5,858 bases of DNA, taken from positions 1 through 5,858 of the forward strand of contig JALHUF010000108.1 in NCBI GenBank assembly GCA_022866195.1, read 5' to 3'. Numbering within the stretch: the stretch's first letter is position 1; every line of letters begins with the position of its first letter. This stretch comes from Terriglobia bacterium (GTDB lineage Bacteria > Acidobacteriota > Terriglobia > UBA7540). Shown in pieces: positions 1 through 5,483 of this stretch. The position numbers and the translations under genes are program-made. The notes beneath the pieces were generated by a model. That model made no database searches and was not told where the DNA came from. It was given only the letters and a program-made list of their open reading frames with translations.

Positions 1-656
1 CGATCGGGGTTGAGACTCAGGCCAAACTCCTGCGGGTCATCGCGGAGCGCGAATTCATGCGTTTGGGCGGGACGGAAACCATCAAGGTCGATGTGCGCAT
101 CCTCGCGGCTACGAACGCGGACCTTCGGCGGCTGGTGCAGGAGAACAAGTTCCGCGAAGACCTTTACTATCGGTTGAACGTCATCACCATTCCTTTGCCT
201 CCCCTGCGCGAGCGCAAGGAAGACATCCCGTCCCTGGTGGAGCATTTCCTGAAGAAGTTCATGCAGGAGAACAGCCGGGAGGGGCTGCGCTTCTCTCCCG
301 AGGCCATGAAGATGATGATGGACTACGATTGGCCGGGCAACGTGCGGGAGCTGGAAAATGCCGTGGAACGCGCCGTCGTCCTCTCCTCCGGACCTAATCT
401 CACTCCCGAACTCCTGCCCGAGCAGGTTTTTCCCGATGGCGCCCACGGCGCGCGCGCCCTGCCGGTGGAAGACTTGGCGGGCCGCTCGCTGTTTGAGATT
501 ATGGAATCGTATGAGCGGCGCGTCATCCTCGATATGCTCTCGCGCACCAAATGGAGCCAGACCGAAGCCGCCGAACGCTTCAAGATCCCCCTTTCCACCC
601 TCAACCAGAAAATCAAGCGCCTGCAAATCGATATCAAACGCCGCCGCGAAGCGTGA
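1..656 (+). CDS. Sigma-54-dependent transcriptional activator (NtrC family), 5'-truncated
   Basis: This is the C-terminal 217 residues of an enhancer-binding activator that hydrolyses ATP to open sigma-54 RNA polymerase promoters. The reading frame is open to the window edge from base 3 (reading IGVETQAKLLRVIAEREF), so the ATG at 57 is internal. Visible in order are the AAA+ segment VDVRILAATN (visible residues 29-38), FREDLYYRL (50-58), PPLRERKEDIP (66-76) and the sensor II stretch WPGNVRELENAVER (110-123). A linker of about 45 residues follows, then a Fis-type helix-turn-helix (about 172-208, with WSQTEAAERFKIPLSTLNQK). The receiver or other sensor domain, Walker A and the GAFTGA loop would lie upstream of the window, so the input signal cannot be read. 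The gene converges on the acyltransferase, with the hairpin repeat between them. Family certain; specific regulon unknown. Confidence 0.96.
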   Translation, partial: IGVETQAKLLRVIAEREFMRLGGTETIKVDVRILAATNADLRRLVQENKFREDLYYRLNVITIPLPPLRERKEDIPSLVEHFLKKFMQENSREGLRFSPEAMKMMMDYDWPGNVRELENAVERAVVLSSGPNLTPELLPEQVFPDGAHGARALPVEDLAGRSLFEIMESYERRVILDMLSRTKWSQTEAAERFKIPLSTLNQKIKRLQIDIKRRREA

Positions 657-708
657 ACGCCGGACGAATATCGCGTCACACAGAAAGCTTGCGGGCCCAC
701 ACCACCGT

Positions 709-815
709 CCTGTCATCCTGAGCGTCAGCGAAGGATCTGCTTCTGAAGCCACAGGAGCTAAAGAGAGATGCTTCGCTCCTCCCGTCAGCTGACGGGCTGC
801 GCTCAGCATGACAGG
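709..815. repeat. Nested inverted repeat, likely dispersed intergenic repeat unit
   Basis: The ends CCTGTCATCCTGAGCG (709-724) and CGCTCAGCATGACAGG (800-815) are inverted copies matching at 15 of 16 bases. A second inner pair, AGCGAAGGATCT (727-738) and AGATGCTTCGCT (766-777), matches at 11 of 12. The right arm also carries a perfect 16-bp palindrome, CCCGTCAGCTGACGGG (781-796), with no counterpart in the left arm. The whole could fold into a long hairpin with a side stem. From memory, TGTCATCCTGAGCG...AAGGATCT is a recurrent intergenic motif in Acidobacteriota and some other phyla, but only this one copy is in the window. It lies between two convergent genes and might help end transcription both ways, though no T-run follows either arm. 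I see nothing else in the rest of the gap (657-708 and 816-928). Confidence 0.75.
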
Positions 816-928
816 TTGTAGGCGGGCAGGGCTAGCGGTCGCGGGCCTCGGCGTTGTGCGCGGGCGAGAATGGATAGGCCGGGGAAGGCGTTGAGTTGTG
901 CCGGCTCTTGAGCTGTGGGCTTCCGGGC

Positions 929-2047
929 TTAAACCTTGATGAAGATTTTGTGCCTGTAGAGCCAGTAGCAGAGATACCAGAACACTGCCAGCACGGCGCA
1001 GGACTGGGCTACCGGGGCGAGGGCGCCGATGAACTTGAAGCCCCCGGTAAAGGGCTGGAGCCAGTGGTTCACCGGCCCCCGGAGCAGAAAGCCGAGCGAG
1101 TAAATGAAGATGGAATTCATCCCCACCACCACCAGCGGGAAGACCGGCTGGCGCCATCCCCAGACGTCCACCAGCAGGACGAAGACAAGCATCATCAGCA
1201 ATACCCAGCCGGTGCTGTAAAGCGTCCAGGAGGCCGTCCACAATCTCTTGACGTTGGGGATGACCAGCGATAATGCCAGCCCGCTCAGGAGAGCCGCCAC
1301 CATGGCTATCGCCAGAATCCTGAGCTTCTCCGCCCGCGGTCTTGCGCCCATGAGCAAGCTGCCGGCCCAGGCGCCGAAGAGCGTGGTGACGGTGCTGGAG
1401 ATGAAATTGATGGTCACGTAGTAGTCCTCGTAGTTGTATCTCAGGAGAGCTTTATCGATGACCGCGCCGATGTTTCCCGTGCGCGCAAAGGCTCCCTCCG
1501 GCCCGGGAAAGATGAAGAAGAGCGCCGAGTGAAACACCAGCAGCAGAGCGGCGGTCAAGGCCTGCCAGCGGAATCTCATCTGGATGATGAGGTAGGTGAA
1601 GAAATAGGTGAAAGCGATCTGGGAGAGCACGTTGATGAGCTGAAAACGGACCTTCTGATCGGCAACGATGATGAGGAATTGGCTGAGCAGAATCAGCTTC
1701 AGGGCCCGGCTGGCGACGTGCCCGAGGTCCTGCCGCGCGGTCGCGCCTCGCGCCGCGCGCCGGGCCAGGGCGAACGGCATCGCCACGCCCACCATGAACA
1801 TGAAGGCGGGTTGAATCAAATCCCAGAACACCGCGCCGGTCCATTCCACGTGGTCAAACCAGGCGGCGATTCTTCCGTAGGTAGGGTGATTCTGCAACGC
1901 TCCGAAGCCGAAGGCGCCAGAGGCGAGCATAACCATGATGAAACCGCGGTAGGCGTCCAGGGCCACGTAGCGTGCGCCGGCGGCCTTTTCCGCCGACGCC
2001 GCAGCCGCAGGGGAAACAAATGGGACAAAGCTCCTACCAGTGGACAT
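929..2047 (-). CDS. Multi-pass membrane acyltransferase, DUF5009 / HGSNAT (heparan-alpha-glucosaminide N-acetyltransferase)-like
   Basis: A 372-residue integral membrane protein, probably transferring an acyl group from cytoplasmic acyl-CoA to a sugar or cell-envelope substrate across the inner membrane. Family marks are LDAYRGF (30-36), FDHVEW (64-69) followed by FWDLIQPAFMFMVGVAMPF (74-92), KRLWTASW (267-274), VVGMNSIFIY (307-316) and the end YRHKIFIKV. Hydrophobic segments at about 33-50, 73-96, 114-130, 138-156, 163-181, 212-233, 243-263, 278-295, 301-322 and 344-364 give roughly ten membrane spans. In HGSNAT a histidine in the matching early region carries the acetyl group; H66 is the candidate here, by inference. 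The first 25 residues are low-complexity and Ala-rich. The ATG at 2047 lacks a clear Shine-Dalgarno sequence but follows an extended -10 element. The gene starts 50 bases after vapC. The substrate is unknown. Confidence 0.88.
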   Translation of the reverse strand: MSTGRSFVPFVSPAAAASAEKAAGARYVALDAYRGFIMVMLASGAFGFGALQNHPTYGRIAAWFDHVEWTGAVFWDLIQPAFMFMVGVAMPFALARRAARGATARQDLGHVASRALKLILLSQFLIIVADQKVRFQLINVLSQIAFTYFFTYLIIQMRFRWQALTAALLLVFHSALFFIFPGPEGAFARTGNIGAVIDKALLRYNYEDYYVTINFISSTVTTLFGAWAGSLLMGARPRAEKLRILAIAMVAALLSGLALSLVIPNVKRLWTASWTLYSTGWVLLMMLVFVLLVDVWGWRQPVFPLVVVGMNSIFIYSLGFLLRGPVNHWLQPFTGGFKFIGALAPVAQSCAVLAVFWYLCYWLYRHKIFIKV

Positions 2048-2056
2048 AGGCGGCGC

Positions 2057-2065
2057 ATTCTAACA
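2057..2065 (-). promoter_or_regulatory. Candidate extended -10 promoter for the acyltransferase
   Basis: Read on the minus strand, TGTTAGAAT (2065-2057) matches the extended -10 form TGnTATAAT at all but one base. No good -35 hexamer lies 16-18 bases upstream, which extended -10 promoters can tolerate. The expected start of transcription, near 2050, is only a few bases from the ATG at 2047, so the mRNA would have almost no leader. This would let the acyltransferase be expressed independently of vapBC. The call rests on the motif alone. Confidence 0.42.
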
Positions 2066-2097
2066 CGGCCGGGGAACGAGACGGGCGGCCTTTATCC

Positions 2098-2532
2098 CTA
2101 GCCGGGGAAGGGATTGGTGACTTTCAGGCCGGGGAAGCGGCGAAAATCGTCATCCGCGGTAAGGATTTCGGCCACCCCGTGCTCGAGTAACAGGGCAGCG
2201 ATATGCGCATCGTGCAGCAAGTTGCCGGAGAGGGAAGAAGTGCGGAGGAGCTCATTTACGACCTGCCGATGACGCTTGCCCTCGGAGATGAGGACAACCG
2301 AGGGGGATTCGAGGAGCATCTCTATCCCTGCCCACGCCTCCTGAATGGGCGTGGGCGGGAAGAAGACGCGCGGGTGTGTGACCACGCGGAGAAACTCGTA
2401 GATGCAAGGCCAGGGGAGCACCCACGGTTCCGACCCGGTGGCGAGGGACCGCAGTAGCCGCAGGGCGATGAGGTGATGCGGGGCTTCTTCGCGGTCAGCG
2501 TAAACCAGAATGTTGGTGTCCACCGCCCGCAT
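2098..2532 (-). CDS. vapC: PIN-domain ribonuclease toxin, VapC family
   Basis: A 144-residue PIN-domain protein, a Mg-dependent RNase that halts translation when freed from its antitoxin. The acidic active-site set is complete: D5 in AVDTNILVYAD, E46 in CIYEFLRV, D108 in LLHDAHIAALL, and D127/D129 in LTADDDFRRF. Length is typical for VapC. The start ATG (2530-2532) shares one base with the stop of the upstream antitoxin (TGATG), so the toxin is probably translationally coupled to it. A GGATGG sequence shortly upstream within vapB may act as a weak ribosome-binding site. No residue is missing and no frameshift is seen, so it should be active. The cellular RNA target (tRNA, rRNA or mRNA) cannot be read from sequence. 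Confidence 0.95.
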   Translation of the reverse strand: MRAVDTNILVYADREEAPHHLIALRLLRSLATGSEPWVLPWPCIYEFLRVVTHPRVFFPPTPIQEAWAGIEMLLESPSVVLISEGKRHRQVVNELLRTSSLSGNLLHDAHIAALLLEHGVAEILTADDDFRRFPGLKVTNPFPG

Positions 2533-2765
2533 CAGCGTCCATCCATTAAGTCAAACAGAGACTCGCGGTCATTGAGTCGCACGCCGGGCTGGACCTGCCC
2601 GCGATGGGTTTTCCAGCGGAAGCAATATCTGGTCCGCCGCCCCGGTGCGGCCTTCGCCTTGCGGAGGTATTCGTGGAGCAGTTGCCGCAGGGTGGTTCCG
2701 CGGCGCGCCGCCTCTTCCTTAAGTTCGCGAAAGAGTTGTTCGTCCAAATCAATCGTGGTGCGCAC
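2532..2765 (-). CDS. vapB: VapB-type ribbon-helix-helix antitoxin
   Basis: A 77-residue antitoxin that should bind and inhibit the adjacent VapC and repress their shared promoter. The N-terminus, reading VRTTIDLDEQLFRELKEEA (1-19), is the usual VapB ribbon-helix-helix: a beta strand for DNA contact, then helices to about residue 37. The C-terminal tail, with QPGVRLND (59-66) and ESLFDLMDGR (68-77), matches the acidic toxin-binding tail of this VapB class. I prefer the GTG at 2763-2765, because family members begin MRTTIDLD and because a strong promoter has its -10 hexamer over the upstream in-frame ATG at 2775-2777. Using that ATG would add four residues (MLLC). The stop overlaps the vapC start by one base. 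Family is sure; start is probable. Confidence 0.88.
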   Translation of the reverse strand: MRTTIDLDEQLFRELKEEAARRGTTLRQLLHEYLRKAKAAPGRRTRYCFRWKTHRGQVQPGVRLNDRESLFDLMDGR

Positions 2766-2772
2766 GCATAAA

Positions 2773-2802
2773 AGCATATCAGGCGACGCACATCTATGTC
2801 AA
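2773..2802 (-). promoter_or_regulatory. Strong sigma-70-type promoter of vapBC
   Basis: On the minus strand a perfect -35 hexamer TTGACA (2802-2797) is followed, after 18 bases, by a -10 hexamer TATGCT (2778-2773; 4 of 6 to consensus). Transcription should begin near 2766, practically at the GTG chosen as the vapB start, so the transcript would be leaderless. Short palindromes nearby are possible VapB operator sites: ACATCTATGT (2790-2799, next to and over the -35) and GTGCGCAC (2758-2765, over the start codon). Operator roles are inferred from VapBC autoregulation in general, not shown by the sequence. Confidence 0.62.
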
Positions 2803-2843
2803 GCCCTTGACCCCTCGCCGACCGGAAGCAGCGGGCTGAGCGC

Positions 2844-3656
2844 TCAAGAGGCGAAGCAGCCCCCGAGGGCCCGAAACTGGTTGGTTTCGAAGAAGAAGGC
2901 GACCATCAAGCCTGCATTGTAGGCAACGTGCAGGACGACGCTGGGCGCGAGCGACCCCGTCAGGCCGCGCGCCAGGGAAAACGCCACGCCCACCAGCAGG
3001 ATAAGCAACACGTGATTCCAGGCTCCCCAGTATTCCGGCACGTGCAAGCCCGCAAACAGTATGGCGGTGCCCGCTACGGCGAACCGCACCCCCACCAGGT
3101 TTTCGAAGACGCGGAATAAGACGCCGCGGAAGATGAGCTCCTCCATGAAGGGGGCGATGAGGATCGCAAAGGCCGTCAGTGCGTATGCAGCCTCAGGGGA
3201 GCTGAATAGGCGTAGCAGCGGGAAGTCTTCCCGGTCGGGGAGAACGGGCGGAGCCAGTTGCACGAGGAGACTGAGCAGGACCCCTCCCAGGAGGAACCGC
3301 AAAACGCCATGCGCGGTGGGCTTGCCCCATCGAAGGGCAGCCCAGAAGGGCTGGCGGTAATTTACGACAACGAGGAGATAAATGCAGCCCAGAACCAGGC
3401 CGTGAAACGCCAGCTGAAGAGCCAGAAGGAGAAACGCGTTGTCGCGCAGCGCCGCCGGGCGTGTCGGCCAGCCGGCCACGGATTGCAGCGCCGTGTAGCC
3501 GGCCAGAACCGCCACGTTGGCGACTACCAGCGCCAGCGCCACCGCGCCAATGAAAAGGAGAAGGTCGCGCCCGCCCCACGCCTTGGGGGCGGCAGCAGCC
3601 AAAGCTGGCGATGGGGTTCGACGGGAGGAATCGCCTTCGGGGACTTCGCCGGGCAC
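2844..3656 (-). CDS. CPBP-family intramembrane metalloprotease (CAAX/Abi type)
   Basis: A 270-residue membrane protein related to eukaryotic Rce1 CAAX proteases and bacterial Abi/CPBP proteins; these cleave membrane-embedded peptides or processed toxins. All three family motifs are present: EExxxR as MEELIFRGVLFR (E172, E173, R177), FxxxH as FAGLH (201-205) and HxxxN as HVAYN (243-247). About seven or eight hydrophobic spans surround them, beginning with LLLFIGAVALALVVANVAVL near residue 32. The start is GTG at 3654-3656, whose first base is the last base of the upstream TAG stop (TAGTG); GGAAAGGGGG upstream may serve as ribosome-binding site. The frame stays open to 3884, but that extension lies inside the preceding gene and is low-complexity. 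The overlap implies an operon with the deoxyhypusine-synthase-like gene. The substrate is unknown. Confidence 0.9.
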   Translation of the reverse strand: MPGEVPEGDSSRRTPSPALAAAAPKAWGGRDLLLFIGAVALALVVANVAVLAGYTALQSVAGWPTRPAALRDNAFLLLALQLAFHGLVLGCIYLLVVVNYRQPFWAALRWGKPTAHGVLRFLLGGVLLSLLVQLAPPVLPDREDFPLLRLFSSPEAAYALTAFAILIAPFMEELIFRGVLFRVFENLVGVRFAVAGTAILFAGLHVPEYWGAWNHVLLILLVGVAFSLARGLTGSLAPSVVLHVAYNAGLMVAFFFETNQFRALGGCFAS

Positions 3657-4615
3657 TAGCGGGCGGGCCCCCTTTCCGCCAGCGCCGCGGCCAGCAGGGG
3701 AATCATCAATTCGTGATGTCCCGTCAGTGCGTAGCCGTGGCTGGCCTTGCCCCCGGCTTTTCCCGCCATCGCGGTCGGACGCCGCACCACATTCTGCAAA
3801 GGCCGATAGTGCTGAATGAAATCCAGGTTCACGGTGGTGATGCCGCGCGGTGCGTGGCCCAGGTTCGCGGCCAGGCTGAAGCACTTGAGGAAGACCTCCG
3901 GCAAGACCACGGCGGAGCCGACATTCAGGTAAACGCCGCCACCGTCCATCGTGCGGACCAGCGCCGCCAGCAGACGGAAGTCGCGATGTGTTGCGCTGCC
4001 TAGGGCGCGCGGGTCAATTGCCGGGTGGTTGTGAATGATGTCCGTGCCAATAGCCACGTGCACGGTGACTGGAACGCGGCGGCGGTAGGCGGTGCCCAGC
4101 AAGCTCCAGCGCCGAAAGCGTGCCCCGCGATAACTCACGAGAAATCGGCCTACGGCTTCGCCTATGCCAAGTTCGTCCCTGTCGCCCTCGGCGATGGCTT
4201 CGTTAATGAAGCGGCCAGTTTCTTCGGCCATGCCAAAGCGGCCGCGACCGAGCACGGCGGGCACATCCTCGGAAGTTGCGCCAACCTGGGCAATCTCGAA
4301 ATCGTGAATCAGCGCGGCGCCATTCATGGCCACCGCCGTGACGTAGCCGCGGCGCATCAGGTCAATCAGAACCGGGCTTAATCCGCACTTGATGACGTGC
4401 CCCCCCAGCCCCCAGATGATCGGCTTGTGTTTCCGCCGCGCCCGCTCGAGCGCCGCCACCACGCCGCGGAAGTCGTTGCCGGCGAGAATGCGCGGCAAAC
4501 TCTCGACCCACGCGGCCACCGACACGTCGGGACGCGTCACTTTGGCGAAATCCTTGACCGAGACCTTGCTCGGCCGCGAGCGCAAAGGGTAGGTTTGCAC
4601 GCGGTCGAGCTTCAT
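3656..4615 (-). CDS. Deoxyhypusine-synthase-like protein of unknown bacterial function
   Basis: A 319-residue soluble protein that I recognise as the bacterial relative of deoxyhypusine synthase (COG1899-like), an NAD-dependent enzyme that moves the aminobutyl group of spermidine. Conserved blocks are IIWGLGGHVIKCGLSPVL (66-83), MNGAALIHDFEIA (97-109), GATSEDV (112-118), FGMAEETG (127-134), VTVHVAIGTDIIHNHP (183-198), GGVYLNVGSAVVLPEVFLK (226-244), HYRPLQNVVRRP (269-280) and GHHELMIPLL (299-308). The Rossmann-like order fits that fold, but I do not see the classic active-site lysine context of true deoxyhypusine synthase, and bacteria lack its eIF5A substrate, so the reaction is unknown. The ATG at 4613-4615 is preferred because MKLDRVQTYPLRSRPSKV resembles family N-termini; an in-frame TTG at 4664-4666 would add 17 residues. 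It is coupled to the CPBP protease gene by a one-base overlap. Confidence 0.72.
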   Translation of the reverse strand: MKLDRVQTYPLRSRPSKVSVKDFAKVTRPDVSVAAWVESLPRILAGNDFRGVVAALERARRKHKPIIWGLGGHVIKCGLSPVLIDLMRRGYVTAVAMNGAALIHDFEIAQVGATSEDVPAVLGRGRFGMAEETGRFINEAIAEGDRDELGIGEAVGRFLVSYRGARFRRWSLLGTAYRRRVPVTVHVAIGTDIIHNHPAIDPRALGSATHRDFRLLAALVRTMDGGGVYLNVGSAVVLPEVFLKCFSLAANLGHAPRGITTVNLDFIQHYRPLQNVVRRPTAMAGKAGGKASHGYALTGHHELMIPLLAAALAERGPAR

Positions 4616-4637
4616 TGGCGCGAAGGAGTAAACGCTC

Positions 4638-4666
4638 TTGATACTCTTTGTTGACCTGCTTCGCAA
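4638..4666 (-). promoter_or_regulatory. Candidate promoter of the deoxyhypusine-synthase-like/CPBP operon
   Basis: On the minus strand TTGCGA (4666-4661) and TATCAA (4643-4638) are separated by 17 bases; each matches the sigma-70 consensus at 4 of 6 positions. Transcription would start near 4631, leaving about 16 bases before the ATG at 4615 and excluding the TTG at 4666 as start codon. The match is moderate and could be chance. Confidence 0.33.
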
Positions 4667-4722
4667 GTCTTCGTAGCCCCCCGATTTCTGGAGAATCCCC
4701 TAATCGCCGCCCGGGTCTGGAG

Positions 4723-5298
4723 TTACTTTAATTTTGCTTCCCCAGCGCCCGCGGCTTCCTTAACGAATCCGATGCGATGTCGCGGTGAGGTTACCGGCGC
4801 TTCGATTAACCGGCGGATCGCGTCGAAGACTGCTTTGATTTGAACGTCATGCTCCAGGTATTTCTTCTCCAGGGCGTCCAGCTTTTGAGCCAGCCCCCTG
4901 TGTGCCGCGACAATCCCCCGGAGCCTCACAAACGCTCGCATGATGGCGATGTTGACCTGCGCAGCCCGTTCGCTCCTGAGGACACTCGAGAGCATTGCCA
5001 CGCCCTGTTCGGTAAAGGCGTAGGGGAGATGCCCGCCGAGACTGCGTCGGGAAGGTATCACATTTTGTGATACCAAGGCTTCTGCCTCCTCGTGTGAAAG
5101 CCGGAACATGAAATCGTCGGGGAAACGGGTCCTGTTCCTCTTGACCTGTTGCCGCAAGGCGATGGGCCTCACGTTGTAGAGTTCCGCCAAATCCCGGTCG
5201 AGCATGACCTTGCTGCCGCGGATGAGATATATCCGTCGCTCGACCGCTTCGAGGGCAACTGGGAATTGAAAGGATCGTGCCAGGGATTTGCTCTTCAT
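4723..5298 (-). CDS. ORF6N-domain DNA-binding protein (KilA-N/antirepressor-like)
   Basis: A 191-residue protein with an ORF6N domain, a DNA-binding module found in phage antirepressors and in many bacterial chromosomes. The domain runs from about residue 17 to 126, with IYLIRGSKVMLDRDLAELYN (23-42), LRQQVKRNRTRFPDDFMFRL (48-67), LPYAFTEQGVAMLSSVLRSE (91-110) and VNIAIMRAFVRLRG (115-128). A charged, probably coiled-coil stretch follows (about 133-166, LDALEKKYLEHDVQIKAVF), then a basic/Ala-rich tail ending GEAKLK. The ATG at 5296-5298 is preferred; an in-frame TTG at 5311-5313 would add five residues. No Shine-Dalgarno sequence is evident for either. The gene stands alone between uvrA and the next operon, with no phage genes visible. 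A perfect inverted repeat lies inside the coding sequence. A regulatory role is plausible but its target is unknown. Confidence 0.92.
   Translation of the reverse strand: MKSKSLARSFQFPVALEAVERRIYLIRGSKVMLDRDLAELYNVRPIALRQQVKRNRTRFPDDFMFRLSHEEAEALVSQNVIPSRRSLGGHLPYAFTEQGVAMLSSVLRSERAAQVNIAIMRAFVRLRGIVAAHRGLAQKLDALEKKYLEHDVQIKAVFDAIRRLIEAPVTSPRHRIGFVKEAAGAGEAKLK
5054..5074. repeat. Perfect 9-bp-arm inverted repeat inside the ORF6N gene
   Basis: GGTATCACA (5054-5062) and TGTGATACC (5066-5074) are exact inverted copies separated by TTT. The repeat falls in the codons for VSQNVIP, between the two conserved halves of the ORF6N domain. Its size and symmetry resemble a dimeric repressor operator, or a short RNA hairpin in the mRNA. 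Function is unproven. Confidence 0.8.
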
Positions 5299-5329
5299 CG
5301 CGAGCACTGACAATCATCACGCACGCATG

Positions 5330-5345
5330 ACGCCTTTTTAGGCGT
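5330..5345. repeat. Short hairpin upstream of the ORF6N gene
   Basis: ACGCCT (5330-5335) and AGGCGT (5340-5345) form a 6-bp stem with a TTTT loop (AAAA on the minus strand), about 30 bases upstream of the ORF6N start and within the 185-base gap after uvrA. It could be an operator or a weak attenuating stem; there is no T-run after it on the minus strand, so it is not a classic terminator for uvrA. The rest of the gap (5346-5483) shows nothing I can name. Confidence 0.35.
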
Positions 5346-5483
5346 TTGCAGGATGCCGCATTACCGGGAGCGACACTGCACCGCCTGCGTAGTGCGCCGC
5401 ACCGCCTTTCCGTCATGCTTCACACGAACAGTTGCCGGCCCAGGAATAACGAATTCACCAATCGTCATTCCGCATTCAGCGAT

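Noticed and set aside
323..700. Minus-strand frame of 125 codons and an overlapping + frame at 358-792
   Set aside because: Both overlap the well-supported sigma-54 activator and show no recognisable domain; the latter runs into the hairpin repeat.
1529..2101. Long open frame on the + strand, 190 codons
   Set aside because: Antisense to the acyltransferase; its translation is charged and low-complexity with no family resemblance, as expected for a shadow in GC-rich DNA. The same holds for 896-1273.
2837..2846. 10-bp palindrome TGAGCGCTCA over the CPBP stop codon
   Set aside because: Short and without a T-tract or partner; can arise by chance in GC-rich sequence.
3657..3884. N-terminal extension of the CPBP protease by 76 residues
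   Set aside because: It lies wholly within the deoxyhypusine-synthase-like gene, is low-complexity and Arg/Gly-rich, and the GTG at 3656 gives a normal family length.
5330..5345. ACGCCT-TTTT-AGGCGT as an intrinsic terminator of uvrA
   Set aside because: The stem is short, the T-rich part is the loop, and no T-run follows on the minus strand.
4847..5416. Minus-strand frame of 189 codons overlapping the ORF6N gene
   Set aside because: Same-strand shadow of the ORF6N coding region; its translation has no domain, whereas the other frame matches ORF6N throughout.
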